This document shows, piece by piece, positions 39,641 through 48,818 of a stretch of DNA of 64,000 nucleotides. A model generated the notes under the pieces. That model saw only the letters and a list, made by a program, of their open reading frames with translations. It searched no databases and was not told the DNA's origin. Position numbers and translations under genes: made by a program. Source of the DNA: Pseudomonas fluorescens. GTDB lineage: Bacteria; Pseudomonadota; Gammaproteobacteria; Pseudomonadales; Pseudomonadaceae. Where the stretch lies: positions 1 through 64,000 of the forward strand of contig NZ_CABVHK010000002.1 in the NCBI RefSeq assembly GCF_902497785.1. Direction: 5' to 3'. Each line of letters opens with the position of its first letter. Position 1 is the stretch's first letter.

Positions 39641-40465
39641 TTACAGGTTCACTACATTGACAAAGCGCGAAGCCGCGGTTTCGTCAATTTTCAGGCTGGT
39701 GAAATCAAACAGGTTGCGGTCCGCCAGTTGCGACGGGATCACGTTCTGCAAGCTGCGGAAAATGCTTTCGGTGCGGCCTGGCGTCTTGCGCTCCCAGTCT
39801 TGCAGCATGTCCTTGACCACCTGACGCTGCAGGTTTTCCTGCGAGCCGCAGAGGTTGCACGGGATGATTGGGAATTGCTTGAGGTCCGAGTAGGCCTGAA
39901 TGTCTTTTTCGTTGCAGTAGGCCAGCGGGCGGATCACCACGTTGCGGCCGTCGTCGGCGCGCAGTTTAGGCGGCATGGCCTTGAGCGAGCCGTTGAAGAA
40001 CATATTGAGGAAGAACGTCTCGACAATGTCGTCGCGGTGATGACCGAGGGCCATTTTGGTCGCGCCGATCTGGTCGGCAAAGGTGTACAGCGTGCCACGA
40101 CGCAAGCGTGAGCACAGCGAGCAAGTGGTCTTGCCTTCCGGAATCAGCTCTTTGACCACCGAGTAGGTGTCTTTCTCGACGATGTGGTACTCGATCCCCA
40201 ACGCTTTCAGGTACGCCGGCAGCACATCCTCGGGAAAACCCGGCTGCTTCTGGTCCATGTTCACGGCCACGAGCTCAAACTTGATCGGGGCGACCTTCTG
40301 CAAGTGCATCAGCACATCGAGCAAGGTGTAGCTGTCCTTGCCACCGGACAGGCAGACCATGACCTTGTCGCCGTCTTCAATCATGTTGAAATCGGCAATA
40401 GCCTCGCCGGCCTGGCGGCGAAGGCGCTTTTGCAGTTTGTTCTGATTGACCGTGAGAGTGCCCAT
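39641..40465 (-). CDS. ttcA: tRNA 2-thiocytidine(32) synthetase
   Basis: A 274-residue TtcA. PP-loop [16 protein letters not shown] binds ATP, and two CxxC pairs ([10 protein letters not shown] and CNLCGSQ) hold the iron-sulfur cluster; [17 protein letters not shown] is the second family motif. It thiolates cytidine 32 of certain tRNAs. Start [12 protein letters not shown] at 40465 is by homology. Confidence 0.96.
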   Translation of the reverse strand: MGTLTVNQNKLQKRLRRQAGEAIADFNMIEDGDKVMVCLSGGKDSYTLLDVLMHLQKVAPIKFELVAVNMDQKQPGFPEDVLPAYLKALGIEYHIVEKDTYSVVKELIPEGKTTCSLCSRLRRGTLYTFADQIGATKMALGHHRDDIVETFFLNMFFNGSLKAMPPKLRADDGRNVVIRPLAYCNEKDIQAYSDLKQFPIIPCNLCGSQENLQRQVVKDMLQDWERKTPGRTESIFRSLQNVIPSQLADRNLFDFTSLKIDETAASRFVNVVNL

Positions 40466-40541
40466 GACGCGAATCCGTAGGTGTGACGAAAAGACCGGCA
40501 TTTTACGCAAAAACGCATCAGTGGCGAAGGCCCGACTATCC

Positions 40542-40635
40542 CCCTGTGGGAGCGAGCCTGCTCGCGATAGCGGTGTGTCAGTCAAACGGTAGTGCCTGGG
40601 ACACCGCTTTCGCGAGCAGGCTCGCTCCCACAGGG
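40542..40635. repeat. REP pair (inverted), family A
   Basis: CCCTGTGGGAGCGAGCCTGC and its complement GCAGGCTCGCTCCCACAGGG, in the 372-bp space between divergent ttcA and the Yip1 gene. The rest of that space (40636-40837) contains a TATACT -10-like hexamer at about 40726 but no other clear feature. Confidence 0.9.
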
Positions 40636-40837
40636 TTCACCATTGACAGTCCCGGCCGCGATTAACAGCTGTTTTTACAGCGCGATTTGCTCTAACGCCC
40701 TCGCACCCGCGCCGTTAAGACCTTTCTATACTGCGAACTAAGGTCGCACACATATCCAGACCTTTTACTTACGTGGCCACTTTGGCCTGTAGGCGCTCCA
40801 CTGGGGGGCGACGGTAAAAACAAGAGGAGTGACTGGC

Positions 40838-41440
40838 ATGATCCATCACGTAGTGGGGCTCTTCACCCACCCCGACCAGGAATGGAAAGAAATCCGTGGC
40901 GACCAAGAGGAAAGCATCAGCCACATGTACCTCACCCACACGCTGATTCTCGCGGCGATCCCCGCCGTGTCGGCGTTTATCGGCACCACACAAGTCGGCT
41001 GGGTCATCGGCAATCGAGCGCCGGTCATGCTGACCCAGGAAAGCGCGCTATGGATGACAGTCATGTCGTACCTGGCAATGCTCGGCGGCGTCGCCGTGAT
41101 GGGCGCGTTCATCCACTGGATGGCACGCACCTATGACGCCAACCCGAGCCTGGCCCGTTGTGTTGCGTTTGCGACCTACACCGCAACCCCGCTGTTCATT
41201 GGCGGTCTGGCGGCGTTGTACCCACACATGTGGCTGGGGATGATCGTCGGGACGGCGGCCATCTGCTACACGGTGTACCTGTTGTATGTGGGGCTACCCA
41301 CTTTTATGAACATTCCATCTGACGAGGGATTTCTGTTTTCAAGTTCAGTGCTTGCCGTAGGCCTGGTGGTGCTGGTGGCCATCATGGCGTTTACAGTAAT
41401 TGTCTGGGGACTCGGCGTGGGGCCGGTCTATACCAATTAG
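40838..41440 (+). CDS. Yip1 family membrane protein
   Basis: A 200-residue inner-membrane protein of the bacterial Yip1/YIPF family: about five hydrophobic helices (LILAAIPAVSAFIGTTQVGW, MLGGVAVMGAFIHWMA, ATPLFIGGLAALYP, MIVGTAAICYTVYLLYVGL, SVLAVGLVVLVAIMAFTVIV). AAGAGGAG precedes ATG 40838 with good spacing. Function is unknown. Confidence 0.85.
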   Translation: MIHHVVGLFTHPDQEWKEIRGDQEESISHMYLTHTLILAAIPAVSAFIGTTQVGWVIGNRAPVMLTQESALWMTVMSYLAMLGGVAVMGAFIHWMARTYDANPSLARCVAFATYTATPLFIGGLAALYPHMWLGMIVGTAAICYTVYLLYVGLPTFMNIPSDEGFLFSSSVLAVGLVVLVAIMAFTVIVWGLGVGPVYTN

Positions 41441-41475
41441 TCACACTGCTTCCTATAACCAGATCTGCCAACACA

Positions 41476-41497
41476 GGCCGCCGCAAGGCGGCCTTTC
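41476..41497 (+). terminator. terminator after Yip1 gene
   Basis: Perfect stem GGCCGCC / GGCGGCC with a GCAA tetraloop, followed by TTTC, 35 bp past the Yip1 stop. Confidence 0.8.
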
Positions 41498-41589
41498 AAT
41501 GTGTGGGGGGCAACGACCATTCGGCGCTTCGACGATTCGCAAGGCGCAAAGGTTGCGGCATACTCGACGTCTCTGGAGATCCATCAAGC

Positions 41590-42084
41590 ATGCCCGAGCA
41601 ACTCAATTCCCGCGTCGAAGACTGTTACCAGCAAGCCGAATCCTTTTTCAAACGAACCTTCAAGCGCCCCGTGGTGAGCCTCAAGCTGCGCGGGCAAAAA
41701 GCCGGGGTCGCGCATCTGCACGAGAACCTGCTGCGCTTCAACCCGCAGCTGTACCGGGAAAACAGCGAAGATTTCCTCAAGCAGACGGTCGCCCACGAGG
41801 TGGCGCATCTGATCGCCCACCAACTGTTCGGCGATCGCATTCAGCCCCACGGCGAAGAGTGGCAACTGATCATGCGTGGCGTGTACGAACTGCCGCCCAA
41901 TCGCTGCCACACCTATGACGTCAAGCGCCGCCGCGTGACGCGCTATATCTACAAATGCCCGTGCGTTGATAGCGATTTCCCGTTTTCCGCGCAGCGCCAT
42001 GGTCTGGTGCGGCAGGGGCGGCGGTATTTGTGTCGCAGATGCCGCGGCACATTGGTGTTCAGCGGGGAGATGCGGGTCGAGTAA
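41590..42084 (+). CDS. sprT: SprT family zinc metalloprotease
   Basis: A 164-residue SprT-like protein. The metal-binding HEVAH is in QTVAHEVAHLIAHQLFG with a third ligand in HGEEW; a C-terminal zinc ribbon has CPC...CRRC. Related to eukaryotic Spartan, which cleaves DNA-protein crosslinks; the bacterial role is not settled. Confidence 0.92.
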   Translation: MPEQLNSRVEDCYQQAESFFKRTFKRPVVSLKLRGQKAGVAHLHENLLRFNPQLYRENSEDFLKQTVAHEVAHLIAHQLFGDRIQPHGEEWQLIMRGVYELPPNRCHTYDVKRRRVTRYIYKCPCVDSDFPFSAQRHGLVRQGRRYLCRRCRGTLVFSGEMRVE

Positions 42085-42114
42085 GTCGGATTTGTAGTGT
42101 CTTTCAGAACGCCA

Positions 42115-42190
42115 TCGCGAGCAGGCTCGCTCCCACAGGGGATTTGTGAACGACGCAGATCCAATGTGGGAGCGAGCCTGCTCGCGAAGG
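42115..42190. repeat. REP pair (inverted), family A
   Basis: TCGCGAGCAGGCTCGCTCCC and GGGAGCGAGCCTGCTCGCGA in opposite orientation around about 35 bp, between convergent sprT and the CoA-transferase gene. Confidence 0.9.
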
Positions 42191-42204
42191 GGCCGGAACA
42201 GGCG

Positions 42205-43386
42205 CTAGAGAATTACCTTGGCAGCGCGCAATTGGTCGATCCGCTCAGCACTGAACCCCAACTCCCCCAACACCTGATCCGTGTGCTCACCCAACGCCGC
42301 ACCAACATGCCGAGGCTCGGGCAACCCCTCCGAGAATTTCAACGGGCAGGCCATCTGCCGTTGGGTAGTACCATCACCCCGAGGCACTTCAGTCACCAGT
42401 TCCCGCGCCTGCAACTGCGGATGCCGCACCGCCTCACCCAAGGTCAATACCGGCTCGACACACGCATCAAGCTCGGCAAACAGTCCACACAACTCGTCGA
42501 AGTCATGTTTCTCGAACTCGGTCTTCAGCGCATCCTTGAGCTTTTTCTGCTGGGCCGGTTGCGGCGATAAACCCAGGGCCGCCAGCTCCTCCAGCCCCAG
42601 CGCCGTACACAGCTGCTTCATGAACGCCGGCTCCAGGCTGCCCACTGACAGCCAGCGCCCATCCCGCGTTAGATAGTAGTCGTAGAAACTGCCGCCATTG
42701 AGCATCTGGTCTTCCCTGCCCGGCTCTTCGCCGCAGGCCAGATACCCGGCGCCGGCCAGAGCGTTGAGGCTGAACGCGCAGTCGGTCATGCTCACGTCCA
42801 GATGCTGCCCCGCGCCGGTCTGCTGCCGGGCGATCACCGCCGCCAACAGGCCGATCACCCCGTGCAGCGAGCCACCGGCGACGTCCGCCACTTGCATGCT
42901 CAAGGGCAGCGGGCCGCTGTCGGCGCGGCCGGTGTAGCTCGCCAACCCCGCGAGCGCCAGGTAATTGATGTCGTGACCGGCGCGGTCCTTGTAGGGGCCG
43001 GTCTGGCCGTAACCGGTGATCGACACATAAATCAGTTTTGGATTGATCGCCTTCAAGGCCTCATACCCCAGGCCCAACCGTTCCATCACACCGGGGCGGA
43101 ACTGCTCCAGCACGATGTCGTAGTCCTGCAGCAATTGCCTGATCACCTCAAGCGCCTCTGGCTGCTTGAGGTCCAGCGCCAGGCTGCGCTTGTTGCGATT
43201 GAGATACGCGTGGCTGGCCGACACACCCTGGTCGTGTGGCGGCAATACGCGCAGCAGGTCCACGCGGGTCGGCGATTCAATGCGCAAGACCTCGGCGCCC
43301 ATGTCGGCCAATAACAGCGAGGCAAACGGCCCCGGTAGCAGCGTCGAAAAATCCAGAACCTTGAGTGATGCCAGTGGACCGGGCAT
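42205..43386 (-). CDS. CaiB/BaiF family CoA transferase
   Basis: A 393-residue class III CoA-transferase / alpha-methylacyl-CoA racemase family protein. Start MPGPLASLKVLDFSTLLPGPF at 43386; core motifs NRNKRSLALDLK, VLEQFRPGVMERLG, VSITGYGQTGPY, GHDINYLALAG (with the catalytic Asp) and the C-terminal VEPVLTLGEAVRHPQ. Substrate unknown; racemisation of branched acyl-CoA is likely from overall similarity. Confidence 0.92.
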   Translation of the reverse strand: MPGPLASLKVLDFSTLLPGPFASLLLADMGAEVLRIESPTRVDLLRVLPPHDQGVSASHAYLNRNKRSLALDLKQPEALEVIRQLLQDYDIVLEQFRPGVMERLGLGYEALKAINPKLIYVSITGYGQTGPYKDRAGHDINYLALAGLASYTGRADSGPLPLSMQVADVAGGSLHGVIGLLAAVIARQQTGAGQHLDVSMTDCAFSLNALAGAGYLACGEEPGREDQMLNGGSFYDYYLTRDGRWLSVGSLEPAFMKQLCTALGLEELAALGLSPQPAQQKKLKDALKTEFEKHDFDELCGLFAELDACVEPVLTLGEAVRHPQLQARELVTEVPRGDGTTQRQMACPLKFSEGLPEPRHVGAALGEHTDQVLGELGFSAERIDQLRAAKVIL

Positions 43387-43490
43387 GAGCGATCTCCGTG
43401 AACGATGTCTCCAGCCTAGGCAACCAGCGGCATTGCAGCAATCACCTGATGTGTCAGCAACCGTGACCGTTCTGCTCAAATCCCGGGCAA

Positions 43491-43518
43491 AAGAAAACCC
43501 GCCGGAGCGGGTTTTCTT
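43491..43518 (-). terminator. terminator after dctA
   Basis: Stem AAAACCCGC / GCGGGTTTT around CGGA, T/A tracts on both sides; 14 bp past the dctA stop. Confidence 0.9.
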
Positions 43519-43531
43519 ATTACAACGGTGC

Positions 43532-44866
43532 TTACTTGACGTTGATTGGGGTTGGGCCTTCGGCCACACCCAGGTCGTCTTCTTCACGCTCGTCGGCGAT
43601 ACCGCGACCGCCCGAGGCCAGCTCGGATTGCAGCACGTCAGTGTCCAGCTCCTTGACCCACTTGGCGACAACGATGGTGGCAACGGCGTTACCGACCAGG
43701 TTGGTCAGGGCGCGGGCTTCGGACATGAAACGGTCGATACCGAGGATCAGCGCCAGGCCGGCAACCGGCAGGTGGCCAACAGCCGACAGGGTGGCCGCCA
43801 ACACGATGAAGCCACTACCGGTCACGCCAGCAGCGCCTTTGGAGGACAGCAGCAACACCACCAGCAGGGTGATCTGGTGAGTGATGTCCATGTGGGTGTC
43901 GGTGGCCTGGGCAATGAACACCGCCGCCATGGTCAGGTAGATCGCAGTACCGTCGAGGTTGAACGAGTAACCGGTCGGGATCACCAGACCCACCACGGAT
44001 TTCTTCGCGCCCAGACGCTCCATCTTGATCAGCATGCGTGGCAATACCGATTCCGAAGAAGAGGTACCCAACACGATCAGCAGTTCTTCACGGATGTAGC
44101 GGATCATTTTCAGGACGCTGAAGCCGTGAGCGCGAGCGATGCCGCCCAGCACGATCAGGATGAACAGCAGGCAGGTGATGTAGAAGCACGCCATCAACTG
44201 ACCCAGTTGCACCAGCGAGCCGACACCGTAGGCACCGATGGTGAACGCCATCGCACCGAAGGCACCGATTGGCGCGAGCTTCATGATCATGTTGATGATG
44301 TTGAACATCACGTGGGCGAAGCGATCGATGAAGTCCAGGATCGGCTTGCCGTAGGCACCCAGGCGATGCAGGGCGAAACCGAAGATCACCGAGAACATCA
44401 GCACTTGCAGGATATCGCCTGTGGCGAACGCACCGACGATGGTCGACGGGATCACGTTCAGCAGGAAGCCGACGACGCTTTGATCAGCACCGGCCGACAC
44501 ATATTGAGCCACTTTAGAGGCGTCCAGCGTGGTCACGTCGATGTGCATGCCGTTGCCCGGCTGGACGATGTTGACCACGATCAGGCCAACCAGCAGCGCG
44601 ATGGTCGAAACGATTTCGAAGTAGAGCAGCGCGTAACCACCGGTCTTGCCGACCGACTTCATGTTCTGCATGCCGGCGATACCGCTGACGACGGTACAGA
44701 AGATGATGGGCGCGATGATCATTTTGATCAGTTTGATGAACCCGTCACCCAGCGGCTTGAGGGCCACACCGGTCTGCGGATAGAAGTGACCGAGCAGGAT
44801 GCCGATGGCGATGGCAACGATCACCTGGAAATACAGGGATTTGTACAGTGGCTGACGAGTCGTCAT
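43532..44866 (-). CDS. dctA: C4-dicarboxylate:cation symporter
   Basis: A 444-residue DAACS-family transporter taking up succinate, fumarate and malate. The family's re-entrant loop and substrate motifs are seen: [21 protein letters not shown] (serine-rich hairpin), [18 protein letters not shown], and [18 protein letters not shown]. Start [14 protein letters not shown]. Its upstream region has a sigma-54 promoter and paired palindromes, as expected for DctB/DctD-type control; no dctBD genes are in the window. Confidence 0.96.
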   Translation of the reverse strand: MTTRQPLYKSLYFQVIVAIAIGILLGHFYPQTGVALKPLGDGFIKLIKMIIAPIIFCTVVSGIAGMQNMKSVGKTGGYALLYFEIVSTIALLVGLIVVNIVQPGNGMHIDVTTLDASKVAQYVSAGADQSVVGFLLNVIPSTIVGAFATGDILQVLMFSVIFGFALHRLGAYGKPILDFIDRFAHVMFNIINMIMKLAPIGAFGAMAFTIGAYGVGSLVQLGQLMACFYITCLLFILIVLGGIARAHGFSVLKMIRYIREELLIVLGTSSSESVLPRMLIKMERLGAKKSVVGLVIPTGYSFNLDGTAIYLTMAAVFIAQATDTHMDITHQITLLVVLLLSSKGAAGVTGSGFIVLAATLSAVGHLPVAGLALILGIDRFMSEARALTNLVGNAVATIVVAKWVKELDTDVLQSELASGGRGIADEREEDDLGVAEGPTPINVK

Positions 44867-44997
44867 TGCAAAGTTCCTCAAGAGCGCGCGGTGACAACAT
44901 CCATCTGTTGCCCACGACACCTGAATTGCGAACCCTCCTGCACTGGAGGGATTTGTTTTTTCGAGCTGCGCGACGGCAGGCATCTGCTCGTTGTATC

Positions 44998-45012
44998 GCA
45001 AGGCTCGTGCCA
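44998..45012 (-). promoter_or_regulatory. sigma-54 promoter of dctA
   Basis: On the minus strand TGGCAC-GAGCC-TTGC matches the RpoN consensus (TGGCAC, five bases, TTGC) exactly. It lies about 130 bp before the dctA start codon. Confidence 0.88.
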
Positions 45013-45090
45013 CCTTTGCCAAAAGCCCGGCGAGCCTTTTGACATCTGGGGTTACAGGTTTAACGAGCGACGGACGCTTTCAAAAACAGT

Positions 45091-45145
45091 GGCGGGTTTC
45101 CGCCCATCCGCCAGACCTCGTCCTGCAATTTGGCGGATATCCGCC
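45091..45145. promoter_or_regulatory. paired enhancer palindromes upstream of dctA
   Basis: Two GGCGG-based palindromes, GGCGGGTTTCCGCC (45091-45104) and GGCGGATATCCGCC (45132-45145), with centres 41 bp apart, about four helical turns. They sit 80-130 bp upstream of the sigma-54 promoter, the usual place for a DctD-type activator. They also lie just before the AraC-type gene, which may share them. Confidence 0.75.
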
Positions 45146-45185
45146 TTGTCCATCGTCAGCCTGGGTGAGTACCATCCGTCGTCCA

Positions 45186-46202
45186 ATGACGGATCTGCAT
45201 GCCATGCGCCACCGCACCATCGCCAGTCACTTCGCTCGCGCCGTTCTCGGTGGCGCGCGTCGCCTGGGTCACGACTGTTCAACGCTGCTGCAACAAACCG
45301 GCATCAGTCCCGAACTGCTGGAAGAACCGCGTGCGCGCATCGCGCCTGAACAGTTCACCCGATTGATTCAGGGTTTGTGGCTGGCACTCGACGATGAATA
45401 CCTGGGCTTCGGGCCGGTGCCGTGCAAAACCGGCAGCTTCGCGATGATGTGTCACGCCTTGATTCACTGCCGCAATCTGGATAAAGCGCTGCATCGCGGC
45501 TTGTTGTTTTATAGCCTGTTCCCCGAAGGTCCGCGTCTGACCCTGACCCGCGAAGACGAATTGATCCGCCTGAGCCTCGACGACTCGCAGTTCCGCGATC
45601 CCGATCACTTCCTCACCGAGAGCCAGCTGATGGTGTGGCATCGACTCGGCAGTTGGCTGATCGGCCAGCGTATCCGGCTGGAGCAGGCGACCTTCAGTTA
45701 CCCGAGGCCCGCGCACGGTGCTGAATATGATTTGCTGTTTCCCTGCCCGATGGAATTTTCAGCGGCGCAGAGCAGCCTGCTCTTCCACAGCCGTTACCTG
45801 AGCATGCCGTTGTTGCAAGACGAACGGACGCTCAAGCATTTCCTCGAGCGCTCGCCGGCCGACCTGCTTTCGCGTCCCGACGATGGCGACAGTCTGAGCA
45901 GTCAACTACGCCGACTGCTCAGCCGGGACAGTGCTCGCTGGCCGGATCTCGAAGCGGTAGCCGCGCACCTGCACGTCAGCCCGCAGACATTGCGTCGGCA
46001 TTTGCGCGAAGAAGGTTCGAGTTTTCAGGAATTGAAGGATCAGTTGCGCCGGGATATCGCGATTTATCACTTGGGCCGTGCGGACCTGTCGTTGCAACAG
46101 ATCGCCGAACAGCTGGGGTTTTCCGAGCCTTCGGCGTTTCATCGGGCGTTCAAGAAGTGGACCGGGCTCACACCTGGGGCCTATCGCGCTCAGGAAAATT
46201 AA
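45186..46202 (+). CDS. AraC family transcriptional regulator
   Basis: A 338-residue regulator with an N-terminal Arabinose_bd/OruR-like domain (FARAVLGGARRLGHDCSTLLQQTGISPELL) and two C-terminal helix-turn-helix units (LEAVAAHLHVSPQTLRRHLREEG; LQQIAEQLGFSEPSAFHRAFKKWTGLTPGAYR). Start ATG 45186 is chosen since family similarity starts shortly after; an ATG at 45204 is possible. Divergent from dctA. Confidence 0.9.
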   Translation: MTDLHAMRHRTIASHFARAVLGGARRLGHDCSTLLQQTGISPELLEEPRARIAPEQFTRLIQGLWLALDDEYLGFGPVPCKTGSFAMMCHALIHCRNLDKALHRGLLFYSLFPEGPRLTLTREDELIRLSLDDSQFRDPDHFLTESQLMVWHRLGSWLIGQRIRLEQATFSYPRPAHGAEYDLLFPCPMEFSAAQSSLLFHSRYLSMPLLQDERTLKHFLERSPADLLSRPDDGDSLSSQLRRLLSRDSARWPDLEAVAAHLHVSPQTLRRHLREEGSSFQELKDQLRRDIAIYHLGRADLSLQQIAEQLGFSEPSAFHRAFKKWTGLTPGAYRAQEN

Positions 46203-46287
46203 GCTCAAAAGATCGCAGCCTTCGGCAGCTCCTACGGGTGCACGCCAACCCCTTGTAGGAGTTGCCGAAGGCTGCGATCTTTTGAGC
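46203..46287. repeat. REP pair (inverted), family B
   Basis: GCTCAAAAGATCGCAGCCTT and its complement around GGGTGCACGCCAACC, between convergent AraC and phoQ genes. Confidence 0.9.
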
Positions 46288-46300
46288 CATCCCACCCATT

Positions 46301-47647
46301 TCAAACCACCGGAAAATGAATCCGGAACGCTGCGCCCCCCATCGGCGAATCCCCCAGGGTCAGCTTCGCGCTGTAACTCTCGATGATGTCCTTGACCACC
46401 GCCAACCCGATCCCCTGCCCCGGATGCTGACGGTCCAGCCGTTCGCCACGCTGCAGAATCCGCGCGCGCTGATCCGGCGGCACACCGGGGCCGTCATCTT
46501 CGACGCACAATTGGATGCCGACGAGGGTTTCACGCACGCTGATGCGCACTTCGCCCAGGCACAGGCGATACGCGTTTTCCAGCAGGTTGCCCATCATCTC
46601 CAACAAGGCCCCCTGCTCGATCGGCACGCAACACTGCTCCGGCAAATCGAAAACCACCTGCACGCGCTTGTCGCGATAGACCTTGTCCAGCGTGTCGCAA
46701 AGGCTTTGCAGCACTGGCCGCAAGCGCACCTGATGGCGCACCAGACCACTTTTGCGCAGGCTGGCGCGCTGCAACTGATAGCTGATCTGCTGGCTCATGC
46801 GCTCGATCTGGGTTTGCAGCACCCAGGCCTGATCACGATCTTCGGGGCGCTGCGCCATGTCCTCGCTGACGCCTTGCAACACGGCCAACGGGGTCTTCAG
46901 GCTGTGGGCCAGATCGTCGAGGGAATCGCGATAGCGGCTGCGCTGTTCACGCTCGCTGTGCAGCAAGCGGTTGAGGGAGCCGGTCAGGCGCAACAGTTCG
47001 CGCGGGTGTTGTTCGCTGAGGCTTTCGCGGGTGCCGCTTTCGATTTCGTCGAGTTCCTGACTGAGCCGGCGCAAGGCCCGTAACCCCCAGGTCAAGCCGA
47101 TCCACAGCAACGCGAGTAGCACCAGCAACGCGGCGCCGAAGCCCAGATAAAGATTTTCCCGCAGGCCTTCAAGGGTGACTTCGTATTCGCGCACCGGTTG
47201 CAGCGCGACGATGCTGAACGCCGCGCTTTTGCCGCCCAGCAGTTTGACTTCGACGTCATAGACGAAGAACTCCTGGCCGTTGGCTTCGCTGATCCTGGCG
47301 AACTCGTTACCGCGCCCGTCATAACGCGGTTTGTAACTGAGGTGCTCTGCCTGCGTGCCTTTGGAGCGCCAGACCAGACGACCTTCGCGGTCATAGATGT
47401 AGCCGAGCAAACGGCTGTCGGTGAGGTTGAAGCGCTCATCGGGCAACTGCGCCGGCATCTGCAGGCGATTGCCCTCGACCCGGGCGGCGGAGATCAGCGT
47501 GGTGACGTCCGACGCCAGGCGCTGTTCAATCGAGTCCTGCAACGCGAGGCTGAACGCGCCTTGCATCGCCGGCAGCAGCGCCAGCATGAACAACACCGCC
47601 AGGAGGGTGGCGGCGAGCATCAACCGGACGCGAAGAGAACGAATCAA
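46301..47647 (-). CDS. phoQ: sensor histidine kinase PhoQ
   Basis: A 448-residue kinase of exactly the length I recall for Pseudomonas PhoQ. TM1 near the N-terminus (LMLAATLLAVLFMLALLPAM), a PhoQ-type sensor with RLVWRSKGTQAEHL, TM2 (LYLGFGAALLVLLALLWIGL), HAMP, HisKA with LAHSLKTPLAVLQG and HATPase_c. Senses low Mg2+ and cationic peptides. Start overlaps the phoP stop by four bases. Confidence 0.93.
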   Translation of the reverse strand: MIRSLRVRLMLAATLLAVLFMLALLPAMQGAFSLALQDSIEQRLASDVTTLISAARVEGNRLQMPAQLPDERFNLTDSRLLGYIYDREGRLVWRSKGTQAEHLSYKPRYDGRGNEFARISEANGQEFFVYDVEVKLLGGKSAAFSIVALQPVREYEVTLEGLRENLYLGFGAALLVLLALLWIGLTWGLRALRRLSQELDEIESGTRESLSEQHPRELLRLTGSLNRLLHSEREQRSRYRDSLDDLAHSLKTPLAVLQGVSEDMAQRPEDRDQAWVLQTQIERMSQQISYQLQRASLRKSGLVRHQVRLRPVLQSLCDTLDKVYRDKRVQVVFDLPEQCCVPIEQGALLEMMGNLLENAYRLCLGEVRISVRETLVGIQLCVEDDGPGVPPDQRARILQRGERLDRQHPGQGIGLAVVKDIIESYSAKLTLGDSPMGGAAFRIHFPVV

Positions 47648-48321
47648 GTGCAGCGCTCGTTGAACAGATAGCCGAGGCCGCGCACGGTGTCGATCGGCTT
47701 GAACCCGGCCGGGCCTTCGAGTTTGCGGCGCAGACGGCCGACCAGCACTTCGATCACGTTCGGATCGCGCTCGTCGTCATCCGGATAGAGCTGCTCCATC
47801 AACCGGTCCTTGGCCACCACTTGCTGGTGATGACGCATCAGGTATTCAAGGATTCGGTATTCATAAGCGGTCAGCGCCAACGGCTGATCATCGAGGGACG
47901 CCTGCTTGCGATTGAGGTCCAGCAGCAACGGCCCGGCGACGATGGTTGACTGGGTGAAACCGCTGGAGCGGCGCAGCAGTGCGTTCAATCGCGCCTCCAG
48001 CTCTTCGAACTGGAACGGCTTGACCACGTAGTCGTCGGCACCGGCAGCCAGGCCTTCGACCTTGTCCTGCCAATTGCCGCGCGCGGTGAGGATCAGGATC
48101 GGGAAAGTCTTGCCCCGGGCGCGCAACTGGCGGATCAAATCGAGCCCGCCCATGCCCGGCAATCCGAGGTCGATCACCGCCAGGTCATGGTTGAACTGCC
48201 CGGCCTGGTACAGCGCCTCCTCGGCGTTGGCCACGGACTCGACCACGTGGCCGCTGTCCGTCAGGCGAGTTTGCAGGTGATGGCGCAACAGCGCTTCGTC
48301 TTCGACGACCAACAGTTTCAT
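47644..48321 (-). CDS. phoP: response regulator PhoP
   Basis: A 225-residue OmpR-family regulator starting MKLLVVEDEALLRHHL, with phospho-Asp in LAVIDLGLPGMGG, Lys in VVKPFQFEELEARL and winged helix ending VRGLGYLFNERC. No oprH gene lies upstream, unlike P. aeruginosa; instead a small exported protein gene stands 48 bp upstream on the same strand. Confidence 0.95.
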   Translation of the reverse strand: MKLLVVEDEALLRHHLQTRLTDSGHVVESVANAEEALYQAGQFNHDLAVIDLGLPGMGGLDLIRQLRARGKTFPILILTARGNWQDKVEGLAAGADDYVVKPFQFEELEARLNALLRRSSGFTQSTIVAGPLLLDLNRKQASLDDQPLALTAYEYRILEYLMRHHQQVVAKDRLMEQLYPDDDERDPNVIEVLVGRLRRKLEGPAGFKPIDTVRGLGYLFNERCT

Positions 48322-48369
48322 AACGCGCTCCCGGGCAAACGACATCTGCAGCGGTACAACAAGGTATTT

Positions 48370-48675
48370 TCAAGACAGATCATAGCGGCCTGAAACATCC
48401 TCTGGACGGAGTTTAATGCCATTGTGCGAGACCGACACGCTGGCGTAAGTGGCGCAGTAATCAGCCGGGGGGTGCTGTTGACCCAACTGCGCACCCCAGG
48501 CGCTGTCCGCTTTGACCACGCCGATGGCGCGGGAACTGTTCAGGCTGAGGGACTTTTTTTCCTTCTCGGCGCTCTTGCGCAGCACCTGGTTGGCGAAAGT
48601 GTCGTCGGCAGCGAACGCCGCTGTGCTCGCGCTTAACACGGTGAAAGCCAGCAGCAGGTTTTTAAAGCCAGTCAT
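48370..48675 (-). CDS. small exported hypothetical protein leading phoPQ
   Basis: A 101-residue protein with a Sec signal (MTGFKNLLLAFTVLSASTAAFA). The mature part is charged (RKSAEKEKKSLSLNSSR) then has CATYASVSVSHNGIKLRPEDVSGRYDLS. No family recognised. Phased direct repeats lie about 60-95 bp upstream, and with only 48 bp to phoP it probably heads an operon with phoPQ, occupying the place oprH has elsewhere. Confidence 0.75.
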   Translation of the reverse strand: MTGFKNLLLAFTVLSASTAAFAADDTFANQVLRKSAEKEKKSLSLNSSRAIGVVKADSAWGAQLGQQHPPADYCATYASVSVSHNGIKLRPEDVSGRYDLS

Positions 48676-48731
48676 AGGGAAATCCTCATGCGCAGGTGCT
48701 TTGGGTACGGCGCTACATTACGCACCGGCCC

Positions 48732-48770
48732 CTGAACTCCCCCTGAACGCGGACTGAACCTGAGCTGAAT
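48732..48770. promoter_or_regulatory. four 11-bp-phased CTGAAC repeats
   Basis: CTGAAC at 48732, 48743 and 48754 and CTGAAT at 48765: four half-sites at exact 11-bp steps (GTTCAG on the minus strand). This is the pattern for tandem binding of OmpR-family dimers, and GTTCAG-N5-GTTCAG resembles the Pseudomonas PhoP box as I remember it. The array lies between the exported small gene (start 48675, minus) and the dienelactone hydrolase (start 48819, plus). Confidence 0.8.
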
Positions 48771-48818
48771 CAAATCGACTAGGCTGTCTGGACGACTTTC
48801 TTTTCAGGAGATCCGACC

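Noticed and set aside
43166..45349. A 727-codon open frame opposite the CoA transferase and dctA
   Set aside because: Crosses two well-supported genes on the other strand and has no domain or start signal.
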